From Nocardiopsis sp. CNR-923 (GTDB lineage: Bacteria > Actinomycetota > Actinomycetes > Streptosporangiales > Streptosporangiaceae): a DNA stretch of 64,000 bases. The DNA is taken from positions 1 through 64,000 of the forward strand of contig NZ_MKKC01000067.1 of assembly GCF_001942255.1 (NCBI RefSeq), given 5' to 3'. Made by a program: the position numbers and the translations under genes. The first letter of the stretch is position 1. Every line of letters starts with the position of its first letter. The notes beneath the pieces were generated by a model, which had not been told where the DNA came from, did not search any database, and saw only the letters and a program-made list of their open reading frames with translations. Below, piece after piece: positions 55,117-63,220 of the stretch.

Positions 55117-56539
55117 GGTAGGCCTCCAATCCGTGCCGCCCGCCCTCGCGGCCGTAGCCCGACTCCTTGTAGCCGCCGAAGGGGCTGGTCGGGTCGAACT
55201 TGTTGAACGTGTTGGACCAGATCACGCCCGCGCGCAGGCGCTCAGCCGTCCACAGCATGCGCGAGCCCTTCTCGGTCCACACACCCGCCGACAACCCGTA
55301 CGGCGTGTTGTTGGCCTTGGTCACCGCCTCCTCCGGTGTCCGGAACGTGAGCACGGACAGCACGGGGCCGAAGATCTCCTCGCGGGCTACCCGGTGCGCC
55401 TGGCTCACTCCGGTGAGGACCGTGGGCGCGAACCAGTAGCCGGACGGCGGCAGGTCGCAGGACGGCGACCAGCGTTCGACGCCCTCCTCCGCGCCCGAGT
55501 CGGTCAGCTCCCGGATCCGCCGCAGCTGGGCGGCGGAGTTGATCGCGCCGATGTCGGTGTTCTTGTCGAGCGGGTCGCCGAGGCGGAGCTTGGCGATCCG
55601 GTCCTTGAGCCGGGGCAGCAGTTCGTCCGCGATCGACTCCTGGACCAGGAGGCGCGAACCCGCGCAGCACACGTGGCCCTGGTTGAAGAAGATGCCGGAG
55701 ACGACGCCCTCGACCGCCTGGTCGACGGCGGCGTCGTCGTAGACGATGTTGGCGCCCTTGCCGCCCAGTTCGAGGGTCAGCCGCTTGTCGCTGCCCGCCA
55801 CCGAACGCGCGATCTGACGGCCGACCTCGGTGGAGCCCGTGAAGGCCACCTTGTCGGCGCCTGGGTGCTCCACGAGAGCGCGGCCGGTCTCACCGGCGCC
55901 GGTGACGATGTTGACCACGCCCGGCGGCAGGTCCGCCTCCTGGCAGATCTGCGCGAAGACCAGCGCGGTCAGCGGGGTGGTCTCGGCGGGCTTGAGAACG
56001 ACGGTGTTGCCGGTGGCCAGCGCCGGGGCGACCTTCCACGCGAGCATGAGCAGCGGGAAGTTCCACGGGATGACCTGAGCGGCCACACCGAGCGGGCGCG
56101 GGTCGGGGCCCAGTCCGGCGTGGGCGAGTTTGTCGGCCCAGCCCGCGTAGTAGAAGAAGTGCGCGGCGACGAGGGGCAGGTCGACGTCGCGGGTCTCCTT
56201 GATCGGCTTGCCGTTGTCCAGGGACTCCAGGACGGCCAGCTCACGGGAGCGCTCCTGGATCACCCGGGCGATCCGGAAGAGGTACTTGCCGCGCTCGGCG
56301 CCGGCCATCCGGCTCCACACGGTGTCGTAGGCGCGGCGGGCGGCGGCGACCGCACGGTCGACGTCGGACGCGCCAGCGACGGTGAAGCGGGCGAGTTCGG
56401 TCTCGTCGGCCGGGTTGACGGTGGACATCTGGTCCCCGTCCTTCCCGGGGGTGAACTCACCGTCGATGAACAGGTCGTAGTTCTCGCGCAGACGGACGAC
56501 GGAGCGGGACTCCGGTGCGGGCGCGTAGTCGAAGATCAC
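55109..56539 (-). CDS. NAD(P)-dependent aldehyde dehydrogenase
   Basis: A 476-residue complete enzyme. VIPWNFPLLMLAWKVAPALA and the nucleotide loop FTGSTEVGRQIA are followed by the catalytic Glu in LTLELGGKGANIV and the catalytic Cys in FFNQGHVCCAGSRLLV near residue 290, and EEIFGPVLSV. The operon context suggests oxidation of acetaldehyde released by deoC. GTG 56539 begins 4 bases after the deoC stop with no separate ribosome site, so translation is probably coupled. Its stop lies inside the start region of the short partner. Confidence 0.93.
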   Translation of the reverse strand: MIFDYAPAPESRSVVRLRENYDLFIDGEFTPGKDGDQMSTVNPADETELARFTVAGASDVDRAVAAARRAYDTVWSRMAGAERGKYLFRIARVIQERSRELAVLESLDNGKPIKETRDVDLPLVAAHFFYYAGWADKLAHAGLGPDPRPLGVAAQVIPWNFPLLMLAWKVAPALATGNTVVLKPAETTPLTALVFAQICQEADLPPGVVNIVTGAGETGRALVEHPGADKVAFTGSTEVGRQIARSVAGSDKRLTLELGGKGANIVYDDAAVDQAVEGVVSGIFFNQGHVCCAGSRLLVQESIADELLPRLKDRIAKLRLGDPLDKNTDIGAINSAAQLRRIRELTDSGAEEGVERWSPSCDLPPSGYWFAPTVLTGVSQAHRVAREEIFGPVLSVLTFRTPEEAVTKANNTPYGLSAGVWTEKGSRMLWTAERLRAGVIWSNTFNKFDPTSPFGGYKESGYGREGGRHGLEAYLG

Positions 56540-56543
56540 GGCT

Positions 56544-57494
56544 TTAGTCCAGCGTGTAGTAGTCGGGGCCCGGGTAGGTGCCGGTACTGAGCCTGGTGCG
56601 CTGCATGAGCAGGTCGTTCAGCAGGCTGGAGGCGCCGATGCGGAAAAGGTCCGGGGTCAGCCAGTCGGGACCGGCTACCTCGTTGACCATCACCAGTTGG
56701 CGGATGGCGTCCTTGGCAGTGCGGATGCCACCGGCGGGCTTGACGCCGACGCGGGCGCGGTGGCGGCGCGGTGGTCGCGGACGGCTTCGAGCATGACGAG
56801 GACGACGGGCGGCGTGGCCGCCGGGGAGACCTTGCCGGTCGAGGTCTTGATGAAGTCGGCTCCGGCGCGGATGGCCAGGTGGGAAGCGCGGCGCACGTTG
56901 TCGTAGGTCACCAGTTCCCCGGTCTCCAGGATGACCTTCAGGTGAGCGGCGCCGCAGGCCTCCTTGACCGCGACGATCTCGTCGTACACCTTCAGATAGT
57001 CGCCGGAGAGGAAGGCGCCGCGATCGATGACCATGTCGATCTCGGTCGCGCCGTCCTCGACCGCGCGGCGCGTGTCGGCGAGTTTGACCTCCAGGGGCGC
57101 GCGCCGGCGGGGAAGGCGGTGGCGACGGAGGCGATGCCGATGCCGGTTCCGGTGCCGCGCAGGGCCTCGACGGCGGTGGCGACCCGGTCGGGGTAGACGC
57201 ACACGGCGCAACCTGTGGCACGGTACGGTCGGCGGGGTCGGGAAGGGCTGCCTTGGCGCACAGGGCGCGGACCTTGCCGGGCGTGTCGGCGCCCTCCAGC
57301 GTGGTCAGGTCGACCATCCGGATGGCCAGGTCGATGGCCTCCCGTTTGGCGGTGGTCTTGATGGACCGGGTGGACAGGTCCTGGGCGCGGGAGCGCGCAC
57401 CGACCTCGTCGACGCCCGGGAGTCCGTGCAGGAAGACCCGGAGCGCGCGGTTGGTCGTGGCCTCGGGCGCGAATGCGGTATGGGGCACGGGCAC
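56544..57494 (-). CDS. deoC: Deoxyribose-phosphate aldolase (three frameshifts)
   Basis: Cleaves 2-deoxyribose-5-phosphate to glyceraldehyde-3-phosphate and acetaldehyde. Single bases are missing near 57212, 57100 and 56758; restoring them gives a 317-residue class I aldolase: DLTTLEGADTPGKV, CAVCVYPDRVATAVEAL, VATAFPAG, EIDMVIDRGAFLSGDY, the Schiff-base lysine in GADFIKTSTGK, and VGVKPAGGIRTAKDA. GTG 57494 is the start, with a weak site. It is the first gene of the six-gene nucleoside operon. All three lost bases leave the neighbouring frames matching family motifs exactly, so true decay is unlikely. Confidence 0.93.
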   Translation of the reverse strand: MPVPHTAFAPEATTNRALRVFLHGLPGVDEVGARSRAQDLSTRSIKTTAKREAIDLAIRMVDLTTLEGADTPGKVRALCAKAALPDPADRTVPQVAPCASTPTGSPPPSRPCAAPEPASASPPSPPPSPPARAPGGQTRRHAPRGRGRRDRDRHGHRSRRLPLRRLSEGVRRDRRGQGGLRRRSPEGHPGDRGTGDLRQRAPRFPPGHPRRSRLHQDLDRQGLPGGHAARRPRHARSRPRPPRRHRARVGVKPAGGIRTAKDAIRQLVMVNEVAGPDWLTPDLFRIGASSLLNDLLMQRTRLSTGTYPGPDYYTLD

Positions 57495-57795
57495 CTACAG
57501 CTCGATCAGCGTGATGGAACGTGATGGGTTCGCGGCTTGCTCCACTGTGGCCAGCGGAAACGACCGCTCCGGCGCGGTACGGAGATGCCGTTCGAGGACT
57601 CCGTCCAAGCCGTCAGGCAGTCACCCTAACCCTGGGGTGCACAGCCGTCAGTACCCCTGTCGACCGCGCCGCCGAAGGTTGGAGAAGCATCCAGTCAGAC
57701 AAGCGTGAATCATTGGGATGTTCCTCCAACTTGGCCGCCAAAACCCCCACACATAGGTCTCCGGGGTGGGTGGGAGCAGAGGTGTCGAGGAGTCG

Positions 57796-57807
57796 CGGTC
57801 TAGACCG
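57796..57807. promoter_or_regulatory. CGGTCTAGACCG palindrome (dre-like core)
   Basis: A perfect 12-bp palindrome with the same GGTCTAGACC core as the site at 45936 and the same right flank (GGACT). It lies 302 bases upstream of deoC and 176 before the divergent gene at 57983. Shared between the two nucleoside loci, it may be a common operator. Confidence 0.5.
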
Positions 57808-57841
57808 GACTGGCCCTCAAGGCACTCTGGGGCGTCGGAGG

Positions 57842-57917
57842 GCGGGCTCCAGCGGGCTGGGTCCGGAGGCTGGTGGTTGGGCGGCGAGGAGTGCTGGGGC
57901 GGGCTCCAGCCGGCTGG
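57842..57917 (+). repeat. Imperfect direct repeat in the deoC upstream gap
   Basis: CGGGCTCCAGCGGGCTGG (57842-57859) and CGGGCTCCAGCCGGCTGG (57900-57917) differ by one base and are 58 bases apart; each is itself partly self-complementary (CCAGC/GCTGG). The 488-base gap (57495-57982) has no gene besides this and the palindrome at 57796. Confidence 0.55.
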
Positions 57918-57970
57918 CGTTGGACGGCGAGGGCTGGCGCAGTCCGGGCTGCCTCCCCCGGGAGGCTGGT

Positions 57971-57976
57971 TACCCT
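57971..57976 (+). promoter_or_regulatory. -10 box for leaderless gene
   Basis: TACCCT is followed by six bases and ATG 57983, the standard leaderless arrangement in actinomycetes. Confidence 0.5.
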
Positions 57977-57982
57977 GTGGGC

Positions 57983-58669
57983 ATGGCGGAGTTCCGGATC
58001 AGCAGCGACGACCAGATCGACCTGCGCAGGTTGGCGACGGCCCTGGTGGACTCCCAGGGCTGGGCCCGCGAAGAGGTCAGCATCTGGGACACGCGCCGGG
58101 GCGAGGTGATCGTGACCGTCGACGACGCTCTGCTGCGCGGTCCCCAGAAGGACCCGCTCAACCGTCCCCGGCACACCCCGCACGACGTTCACGAGGCGTG
58201 CGAATGGCTGCGGCGCGAGGAACCGTCGCTGCGCCGGGTCGACTTCTCCGTGCTGCGCAAGGAGACTTCCCGGTACTTCTCAGCCGGGTGGACGCTCGCC
58301 GACGTCCGGCACGCTCTGACCCACCGCCCCGACCACGCGCCGTGGCGCCAGGGCCCCGATGACACGGAGTGGCTGCGCACCCGGCTGGCGGCCTGGCGCA
58401 CCCCGAACGGCGACATCCGCCCCTCGAAGTCCCAGGAATCGGCGCAACTGCGGGTGATCAGCCGCGCCGGGCTCCCGATGGACATCGGGCTGCCCGAGGA
58501 CGCCGAGGTCGCCGGCCCGGTCGCGCGCCCAGAGGTGGCGCGATCCGCCGCCGACGACGCGCGGCGGTTGATCCAGCAGAACACCCGTACCACGACGAAC
58601 TCGCTCGCCCACCGGGACCGCACGGCGGAGCACATCACCCGCCCCGACCGGGAGAGCGGACCCGGGTAG
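57983..58669 (+). CDS. Unrecognised cytoplasmic protein
   Basis: A 228-residue protein without a family known to me. Residues 1-100 look folded (RISSDDQIDLRRLATALVDS, then WAREEVSIWDTRRGEVIVTV, HDVHEACEWLRREEPSLRR) and 100-150 have a helical segment with RYFSAGWTLADVRHALTHRP and TEWLRTRLAAWRTPNGDIRP. The last 60 residues are disordered and rich in Arg, Thr and Asp. No signal or membrane segment. The Trp/Arg-rich mid-region recalls replication or transfer proteins of actinomycete plasmids, but only loosely. Leaderless start at ATG 57983. Confidence 0.7.
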   Translation: MAEFRISSDDQIDLRRLATALVDSQGWAREEVSIWDTRRGEVIVTVDDALLRGPQKDPLNRPRHTPHDVHEACEWLRREEPSLRRVDFSVLRKETSRYFSAGWTLADVRHALTHRPDHAPWRQGPDDTEWLRTRLAAWRTPNGDIRPSKSQESAQLRVISRAGLPMDIGLPEDAEVAGPVARPEVARSAADDARRLIQQNTRTTTNSLAHRDRTAEHITRPDRESGPG

Positions 58670-58777
58670 GGGGTGAGTGGGAGGACGTGCGTCGACTGAG
58701 CGTCCGTGGGGGCCGGAACGAGCGTGCAGCCCCGTGGCACGGGACCCCGGACGGGTGCCTTCGGTGCCCCCACACGG

Positions 58778-59959
58778 TCACGCGCGGGCGCGGGCCTCCT
58801 CCACGGTCACGGTCACCCCGTCGGCGATCGCCCCCAGGAGGGACTCCAGCGGCCCGCGGCCCACCGTGACCCGCCACAGGACCGCGAACCCGATCGCCCC
58901 CAGGACGAAGCCCTCCAGCAACCACGGGCTCCGCCACTCCACGGTCGACAGGCCCATCACGACGGCGATCGCGAACAGGTGCCCCGAGTACACGGTCAGC
59001 GGCATCCGCCCGACGGAGGAGAGCGGGTACATCAGCCAGCGGACGCGCTCGGCCAACCACACACACGCCACCAGGACGAGCAGCGCCTGACCCACCGCCT
59101 GCGCGATCTCGAAGGTCGTCCCGGTGTGCGGCGTGCCCACGGCCAGCCACCACCAGTCGTCCGTGGGAACCTGCCCCGAGACGGCGTACATCTCCTCCTC
59201 GACCACGGCGGGTTCCCCGAGCCGCTCCAGGCCGCCGAGCGGGTACAGCAGGAGCCAGGAACCCCCGTAGGCGAACACGCTCAGGCCCGCGCCCAACACG
59301 AGCAGGCGCAGGCGCACGAAGGTCGCCGTCAGATCCATCCGCCCGACCGCCATGCCCGCGTACACGAACGCCATGAAGGTGATCGCCGGATAGTAGCCGG
59401 TGAGGAGGAACTCCGTCACCGAACCGAGGGAGGACAGGCGCGGCTCCGGCGCACCCATGCCGGAGCGCAGGGCGAAGGAGACCACGGGACCCACGACGGC
59501 GAGCACGCCCGCCACAGCCCACAGGGCTCCGGCGCGCAACCGCGCGAGAGGCAGCGCGAGGAGGAAGAAGCCCGCGTAGTAGGTGAGGATGATCGCGACC
59601 GGCACGGACATCAGATCGAGGAAGACGCCGAGCAGTCCGATCACCACGGCGCGGGTGATGACGCGCACCGAGGCGCCACGCAGCGCCTCACCGCTGACCG
59701 GACTGGTCCGGCCGGTCATGAAGGCGAGGGAGAGACCGGCCAGGAGCGCGAAGAGCGCGGACGAGTTCCCGCGCACCAGGGTGTGCAGGGCGATGGCCCC
59801 GTCCTCGGGCAGCAGCCCGATGGAGGCCACACCCAGGTGCACGGTGAACATGCCGAACACGGCGAGCGCGCGGGCGGCGTCGACGCCGTCGATCCGGGGG
59901 CGGGGGACCGTGGTCGAGGTGGCGGCTCTGGGGATGTCGTCAGATCGGTTCTGTGCCAC
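58778..59959 (-). CDS. Multi-pass membrane protein of the DUF418/heparan-acetyltransferase-like group
   Basis: A 393-residue protein with about ten membrane helices. RIDGVDAARALAVFGMFTVH is the hallmark start of DUF418/acyltransferase-3-like proteins; next come SALFALLAGLSLAFMTG, VIGLLGVFLDLM, LTGYYPAITFMAFVYAGMAV and the late SSVGRMPLTVYSGHLFAIAV. Such proteins may move acyl groups across the membrane; no substrate is known. GTG 59959 is chosen because TAGCCT lies 7 bases upstream, a leaderless arrangement; GTG 60001 would add 14 residues. It stands alone, convergent with the unknown gene at 57983. Confidence 0.85.
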   Translation of the reverse strand: MAQNRSDDIPRAATSTTVPRPRIDGVDAARALAVFGMFTVHLGVASIGLLPEDGAIALHTLVRGNSSALFALLAGLSLAFMTGRTSPVSGEALRGASVRVITRAVVIGLLGVFLDLMSVPVAIILTYYAGFFLLALPLARLRAGALWAVAGVLAVVGPVVSFALRSGMGAPEPRLSSLGSVTEFLLTGYYPAITFMAFVYAGMAVGRMDLTATFVRLRLLVLGAGLSVFAYGGSWLLLYPLGGLERLGEPAVVEEEMYAVSGQVPTDDWWWLAVGTPHTGTTFEIAQAVGQALLVLVACVWLAERVRWLMYPLSSVGRMPLTVYSGHLFAIAVVMGLSTVEWRSPWLLEGFVLGAIGFAVLWRVTVGRGPLESLLGAIADGVTVTVEEARARA

Positions 59960-60026
59960 GTTCGTCAGGCTATGCCCCAGTTGTTTCAGGCCCAACCCCA
60001 CGGGCGCATCCGTGGGGTCGCGCGCG

Positions 60027-62021
60027 TCAGCCCTGATCGGACAGTCGGGTGAAGTAGTCGAGCGCTTCGGGATTGGCCAGGGAGTCCCGGCTCACCACAC
60101 GTTCGGGACTCTCCCCCATCAGGATCCGCTTGACCGGAACCTCCAGGACCTTGCCTGACAGGGTACGGGGAACGGCGCTGATCGCGCGTACACGGTCGGG
60201 CACGTGTCGGGGCGAGCAGTCGGTGCGCACCCGCCGCGCGATCTGCGCGGGCAGGTCGCCCTCCAGATCGGCGTCGGGCCGCAGGACGGTGAACAGCTCG
60301 ATCCTCGACGATCCGTCCTCCTGGGGCACGTCCACGACGAGCGCGTCGACGACCTCGTCGAGGGCGAGGACGGCTCGGTAGATCTCGCTGGTCCCCATGC
60401 GCACGCCGCCACGGTTGATGGTCGAGTCCGAGCGGCCGTAGATGATCGCGGTGCCCCGGTCGGTGATCTCGATCCAGTCGCCGTGCCGCCAGATCCCCGG
60501 GTACACGGAGAAGTAGCTGTCGCGGAGGCGCTCCCCGTCGGGGTCGCCCCAGAAGTACACCGGCATGGACGGCGCGGGCTGGGTGACCACCAGCTCACCC
60601 ACCTCGCCGACGATCTCCTTTCCGTCCGGGTCCCAGGAGGCCACGGCCATGCCCAGGCCGCGGGACTGGATCTCGCCCTCGTAGACGGGCAGGGTGGGGG
60701 TTCCGCCCACCAGGCAGCTGCACACGTCCGTGCCACCGCTGGTGGAGAACAGCCAGAGGCCGTCGCCGAACTCGTCGTACACCCAGGAGAACGCCTCCGG
60801 GCTGAGCGGGGAGCCGGTGGAGCCGATCGCGCGCAGGGCGGACAGGTCGCGTCCCCGGCGCGGGTGCACGCCCTCCTTCATGCAGGAGGACAGGAAGCCC
60901 GCGCTGGTGCCGAGGATCGTGGTGCCCGCCCGCTCGGCCAGTTCCCAGAGCGTGTCGAGGCCGGGCGCGGCGGGGCTGCCGTCGTACAGGACGATGGAGG
61001 CCCTCGTCAGCAACACGCTGACCAGGAAGTTCCACATCATCCAGCCGGTGGTGGTGAACCAGAAGACCCGGTCGTCCTCACGCGCGTCGAGGTGGAGGTG
61101 GAGGTTCTTGAGCTGTTCGAGGAGGATGCCGCCGTGACCGTGGACGATGGCCTTGGGCAGCCCCGTGGTCCCGGAGGAGTAGAGCACCCAGAGGGGGTGG
61201 TCGAAGGGGACGGGGGCGAACTCCAACTCGGACGCGTCCCCCTCTTCCAGGGCGCTCCAGGGCTCGGTCCCCTCCAGTTCGGCCCCGGGGGTGAGGTAGT
61301 CGAGCAGCACGGTGTGCTCGACGGTGGGCAGGGCCTCGCGCAGCTCCGCGACGACGGGCCGCCGGTCGAAGTCCCTTCCTCCGTACCGGTAGCCGTCCAC
61401 GGCCAGGAGGACCTTCGGCTCGATCTGCGCGAACCGGTCGATGACGCTCCGCACGCCGAAGTCGGGCGAGCACGACGACCACACCGCTCCGAGCGAGGCG
61501 ACCGCGTAGAAGGCCGCGACGGTCTCGGGCAGATTGGGCAGGTAGGCGACCACCCGGTCGCCCGGCCCGACGCCGCGCTCCCGGAGTCCCGCGGCGATCG
61601 CCGCGGTGCGCCGGCGCAGATCGCCCCACGTCCACTCCCCCAGGGGGCGGAGCTCGGTGGCGTGGCGGATCGCGACCGCGCCGTCGTCCCGGCCCTCGAA
61701 GACGTGCCGGGCGTAGTTGAGGGTGACGCCGGGGAACCAGCGCGCGCCCGGCATGACCCGCTCGGGCAGGACGGTGTCGCGGGGGGTCTCGGACCGGACT
61801 CCGTAGTACTCCCAGATCGCCGCCCAGAAGCCTTCGATGTCGGTGACCGACCAGCGCCACAGTGCGTCGTAGTCGAACGACGCAGGGGCGGGCGTGCCCT
61901 CCCCGAAGGCGCGCACCCCCTTGTGTTCCGCGGCCCAGCGGGCGAACGCGACGATGTTCGAGGAGCCGACCGTGGCCTCGTCCGGCTCCCAGAGCACGCG
62001 GGGCACACTGCTCTCCGTCAT
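60027..62021 (-). CDS. Acetoacetyl-CoA synthetase
   Basis: Activates acetoacetate with ATP and CoA. The 664-residue adenylate-forming enzyme begins with the family-specific FARWAAEHKGVRAFGEG; RWFPGVTLNYARHVF follows near residue 100, the ATP loop VLYSSGTTGLPKAIVHGHGG near 275, GWMMWNFLVSVLL near 313, the A5 region YGRSDSTINRGGVRMGTSEI near 545, and the C-terminal lysine in LSGKVLEVPVKRIL near 633. ATG 62021 follows GGGAAGG. A -10-like TTATAT lies at 62067. It stands alone; ketone-body or polyhydroxybutyrate use is the expected purpose. Confidence 0.93.
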   Translation of the reverse strand: MTESSVPRVLWEPDEATVGSSNIVAFARWAAEHKGVRAFGEGTPAPASFDYDALWRWSVTDIEGFWAAIWEYYGVRSETPRDTVLPERVMPGARWFPGVTLNYARHVFEGRDDGAVAIRHATELRPLGEWTWGDLRRRTAAIAAGLRERGVGPGDRVVAYLPNLPETVAAFYAVASLGAVWSSCSPDFGVRSVIDRFAQIEPKVLLAVDGYRYGGRDFDRRPVVAELREALPTVEHTVLLDYLTPGAELEGTEPWSALEEGDASELEFAPVPFDHPLWVLYSSGTTGLPKAIVHGHGGILLEQLKNLHLHLDAREDDRVFWFTTTGWMMWNFLVSVLLTRASIVLYDGSPAAPGLDTLWELAERAGTTILGTSAGFLSSCMKEGVHPRRGRDLSALRAIGSTGSPLSPEAFSWVYDEFGDGLWLFSTSGGTDVCSCLVGGTPTLPVYEGEIQSRGLGMAVASWDPDGKEIVGEVGELVVTQPAPSMPVYFWGDPDGERLRDSYFSVYPGIWRHGDWIEITDRGTAIIYGRSDSTINRGGVRMGTSEIYRAVLALDEVVDALVVDVPQEDGSSRIELFTVLRPDADLEGDLPAQIARRVRTDCSPRHVPDRVRAISAVPRTLSGKVLEVPVKRILMGESPERVVSRDSLANPEALDYFTRLSDQG

Positions 62022-62066
62022 TGGCCAGCCTTCCCAATCGCATGGCTGTGTGTGGATGTGAGACCC

Positions 62067-62072
62067 ATATAA
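62067..62072 (-). promoter_or_regulatory. -10-like box upstream of acetoacetyl-CoA synthetase
   Basis: Read leftward, TTATAT stands out in GC-rich DNA 45 bases before ATG 62021. No matching -35 box is clear. Confidence 0.4.
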
Positions 62073-62261
62073 CACCACCCTGTCCCGGCCGCCTCGCCCC
62101 GCCCTCGGTCTGAAGGCGGCGGGAACGCAGGTCACGCCGGACGTGCGCGCGATGTGGAGGGCGCACCCAGATGGGCCGGGCGGGGAGTGGGACCACCACG
62201 TTGACACGGACGGAGAGGACGTGTGACGGGATGACCCGACGTAACGGTGGGTGAGATCGGA

Positions 62262-62936
62262 TCAGACCCCGCGCAGGACCGCGACGGCGGCGGCCGGGGA
62301 GTCGACCACCGGGGCTCCGGTCGCCTCCAGGCGCGCACGGGCCATGAGCCCGCTGGCGACGAGCAGCGCGTTGGCGCCCGCCTCCAGTGCGGCGCGCGCG
62401 TCGTCGTCGATGTCTCCGACGAGCACGACCTTGGCGGGGTCGATCCCCTGCTCGTCGAGGTGGCGGACGAGGTGCTCGGCCTTGGAGTCCTTCACGGTCG
62501 CGAACCTGCGTCCGTCGACCCGGGTGAAGTGCGCGCCGAGCCCGCGCTCGGCGACGAGCGGGACGAGGTGGCTGTGGGAGGCCATGGACAGCAGCGACTG
62601 GCTGCCGCCCGCGCCGGTCCAGTCGTGCAGCACGTCCGGCACGCCGTCGGCCAGCGCGCAGTCGGGCAGGTGTTCGAGGTAGTTGCGGTCGTAGAGCACC
62701 TCGGCCTCCTCCCACTCACCGTCCTCGAAGGGACGGCCCAGGAGGTCCTCGTAGCAGGGGATGAGGGGTCGCCGGAACACGGAGCGCCAGTACTCCATCT
62801 CCACCGGGGCCCGGCCGAACCGGGCGCACACGGCGTTCACCGCGGCGAGGTTGGCGTGGTTGTCGTCCAGGAGGGTGCCGTTCCAGTCCCAGACGATGTG
62901 GGTGATGTCGCGTCGGTCAAAAGTCGTCTCAGTCAT
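62262..62936 (-). CDS. HAD-superfamily phosphatase
   Basis: A 224-residue hydrolase. Motif I is VWDWNGTLLDD near residue 17 with the nucleophile Asp and the second Asp replaced by Asn (D-W-N), motif II LLSMASHS near 113, motif III Lys in VKDSKAEHL near 145 and motif IV VLVGDIDDDARAALEAGAN near 165. The helical cap spans about 25-90 (FGRAPVEMEYWRSVFRRPL). D-W-N at motif I is seen in phosphoglycolate-phosphatase-like relatives in actinomycetes. ATG 62936 follows AAGG. Substrate unknown; stands alone. Confidence 0.88.
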   Translation of the reverse strand: MTETTFDRRDITHIVWDWNGTLLDDNHANLAAVNAVCARFGRAPVEMEYWRSVFRRPLIPCYEDLLGRPFEDGEWEEAEVLYDRNYLEHLPDCALADGVPDVLHDWTGAGGSQSLLSMASHSHLVPLVAERGLGAHFTRVDGRRFATVKDSKAEHLVRHLDEQGIDPAKVVLVGDIDDDARAALEAGANALLVASGLMARARLEATGAPVVDSPAAAVAVLRGV

Positions 62937-63120
62937 TAGGGAGAACCTTATGAGCACCCGGACCGAATCGACATGCGTCGTTGGCCACGCCGCTGGTCAG
63001 ACCGTGTCCGATGCCGTGTCGCGTTCCCCGCGACGCCGGGCCCGGAGCCGACGCCCGCGCCGGACCGCCCAGACCCCGGTCAGGGCGGCGATCATGCGTC
63101 TCCTTCGTGTCTCCATGACG

Positions 63121-63148
63121 GAGGGGGCGTGCCGTGGCACGCCCCCTC
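63121..63148. terminator. GC-rich terminator hairpin
   Basis: GAGGGGGCGTGCC and GGCACGCCCCCTC form a 13-bp self-complementary stem (effective loop of four bases). It lies 73 bases after the stop of the LAXTG protein gene, which is transcribed leftward, and ends that transcript; there is no U-tract. Confidence 0.7.
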
Positions 63149-63220
63149 GTGACGCGGGTGTACACGTGTTGACGCGCGCGCGGCCCCGGGTTTCGCCCCG
63201 GGGACGCCGGGGCGATCCGG

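Noticed and set aside
58706..60052. Plus-strand frame of 448 residues opposite the DUF418-type gene
   Set aside because: His/Gln/Glu-rich mirror of a membrane protein, no ribosome site and no family.
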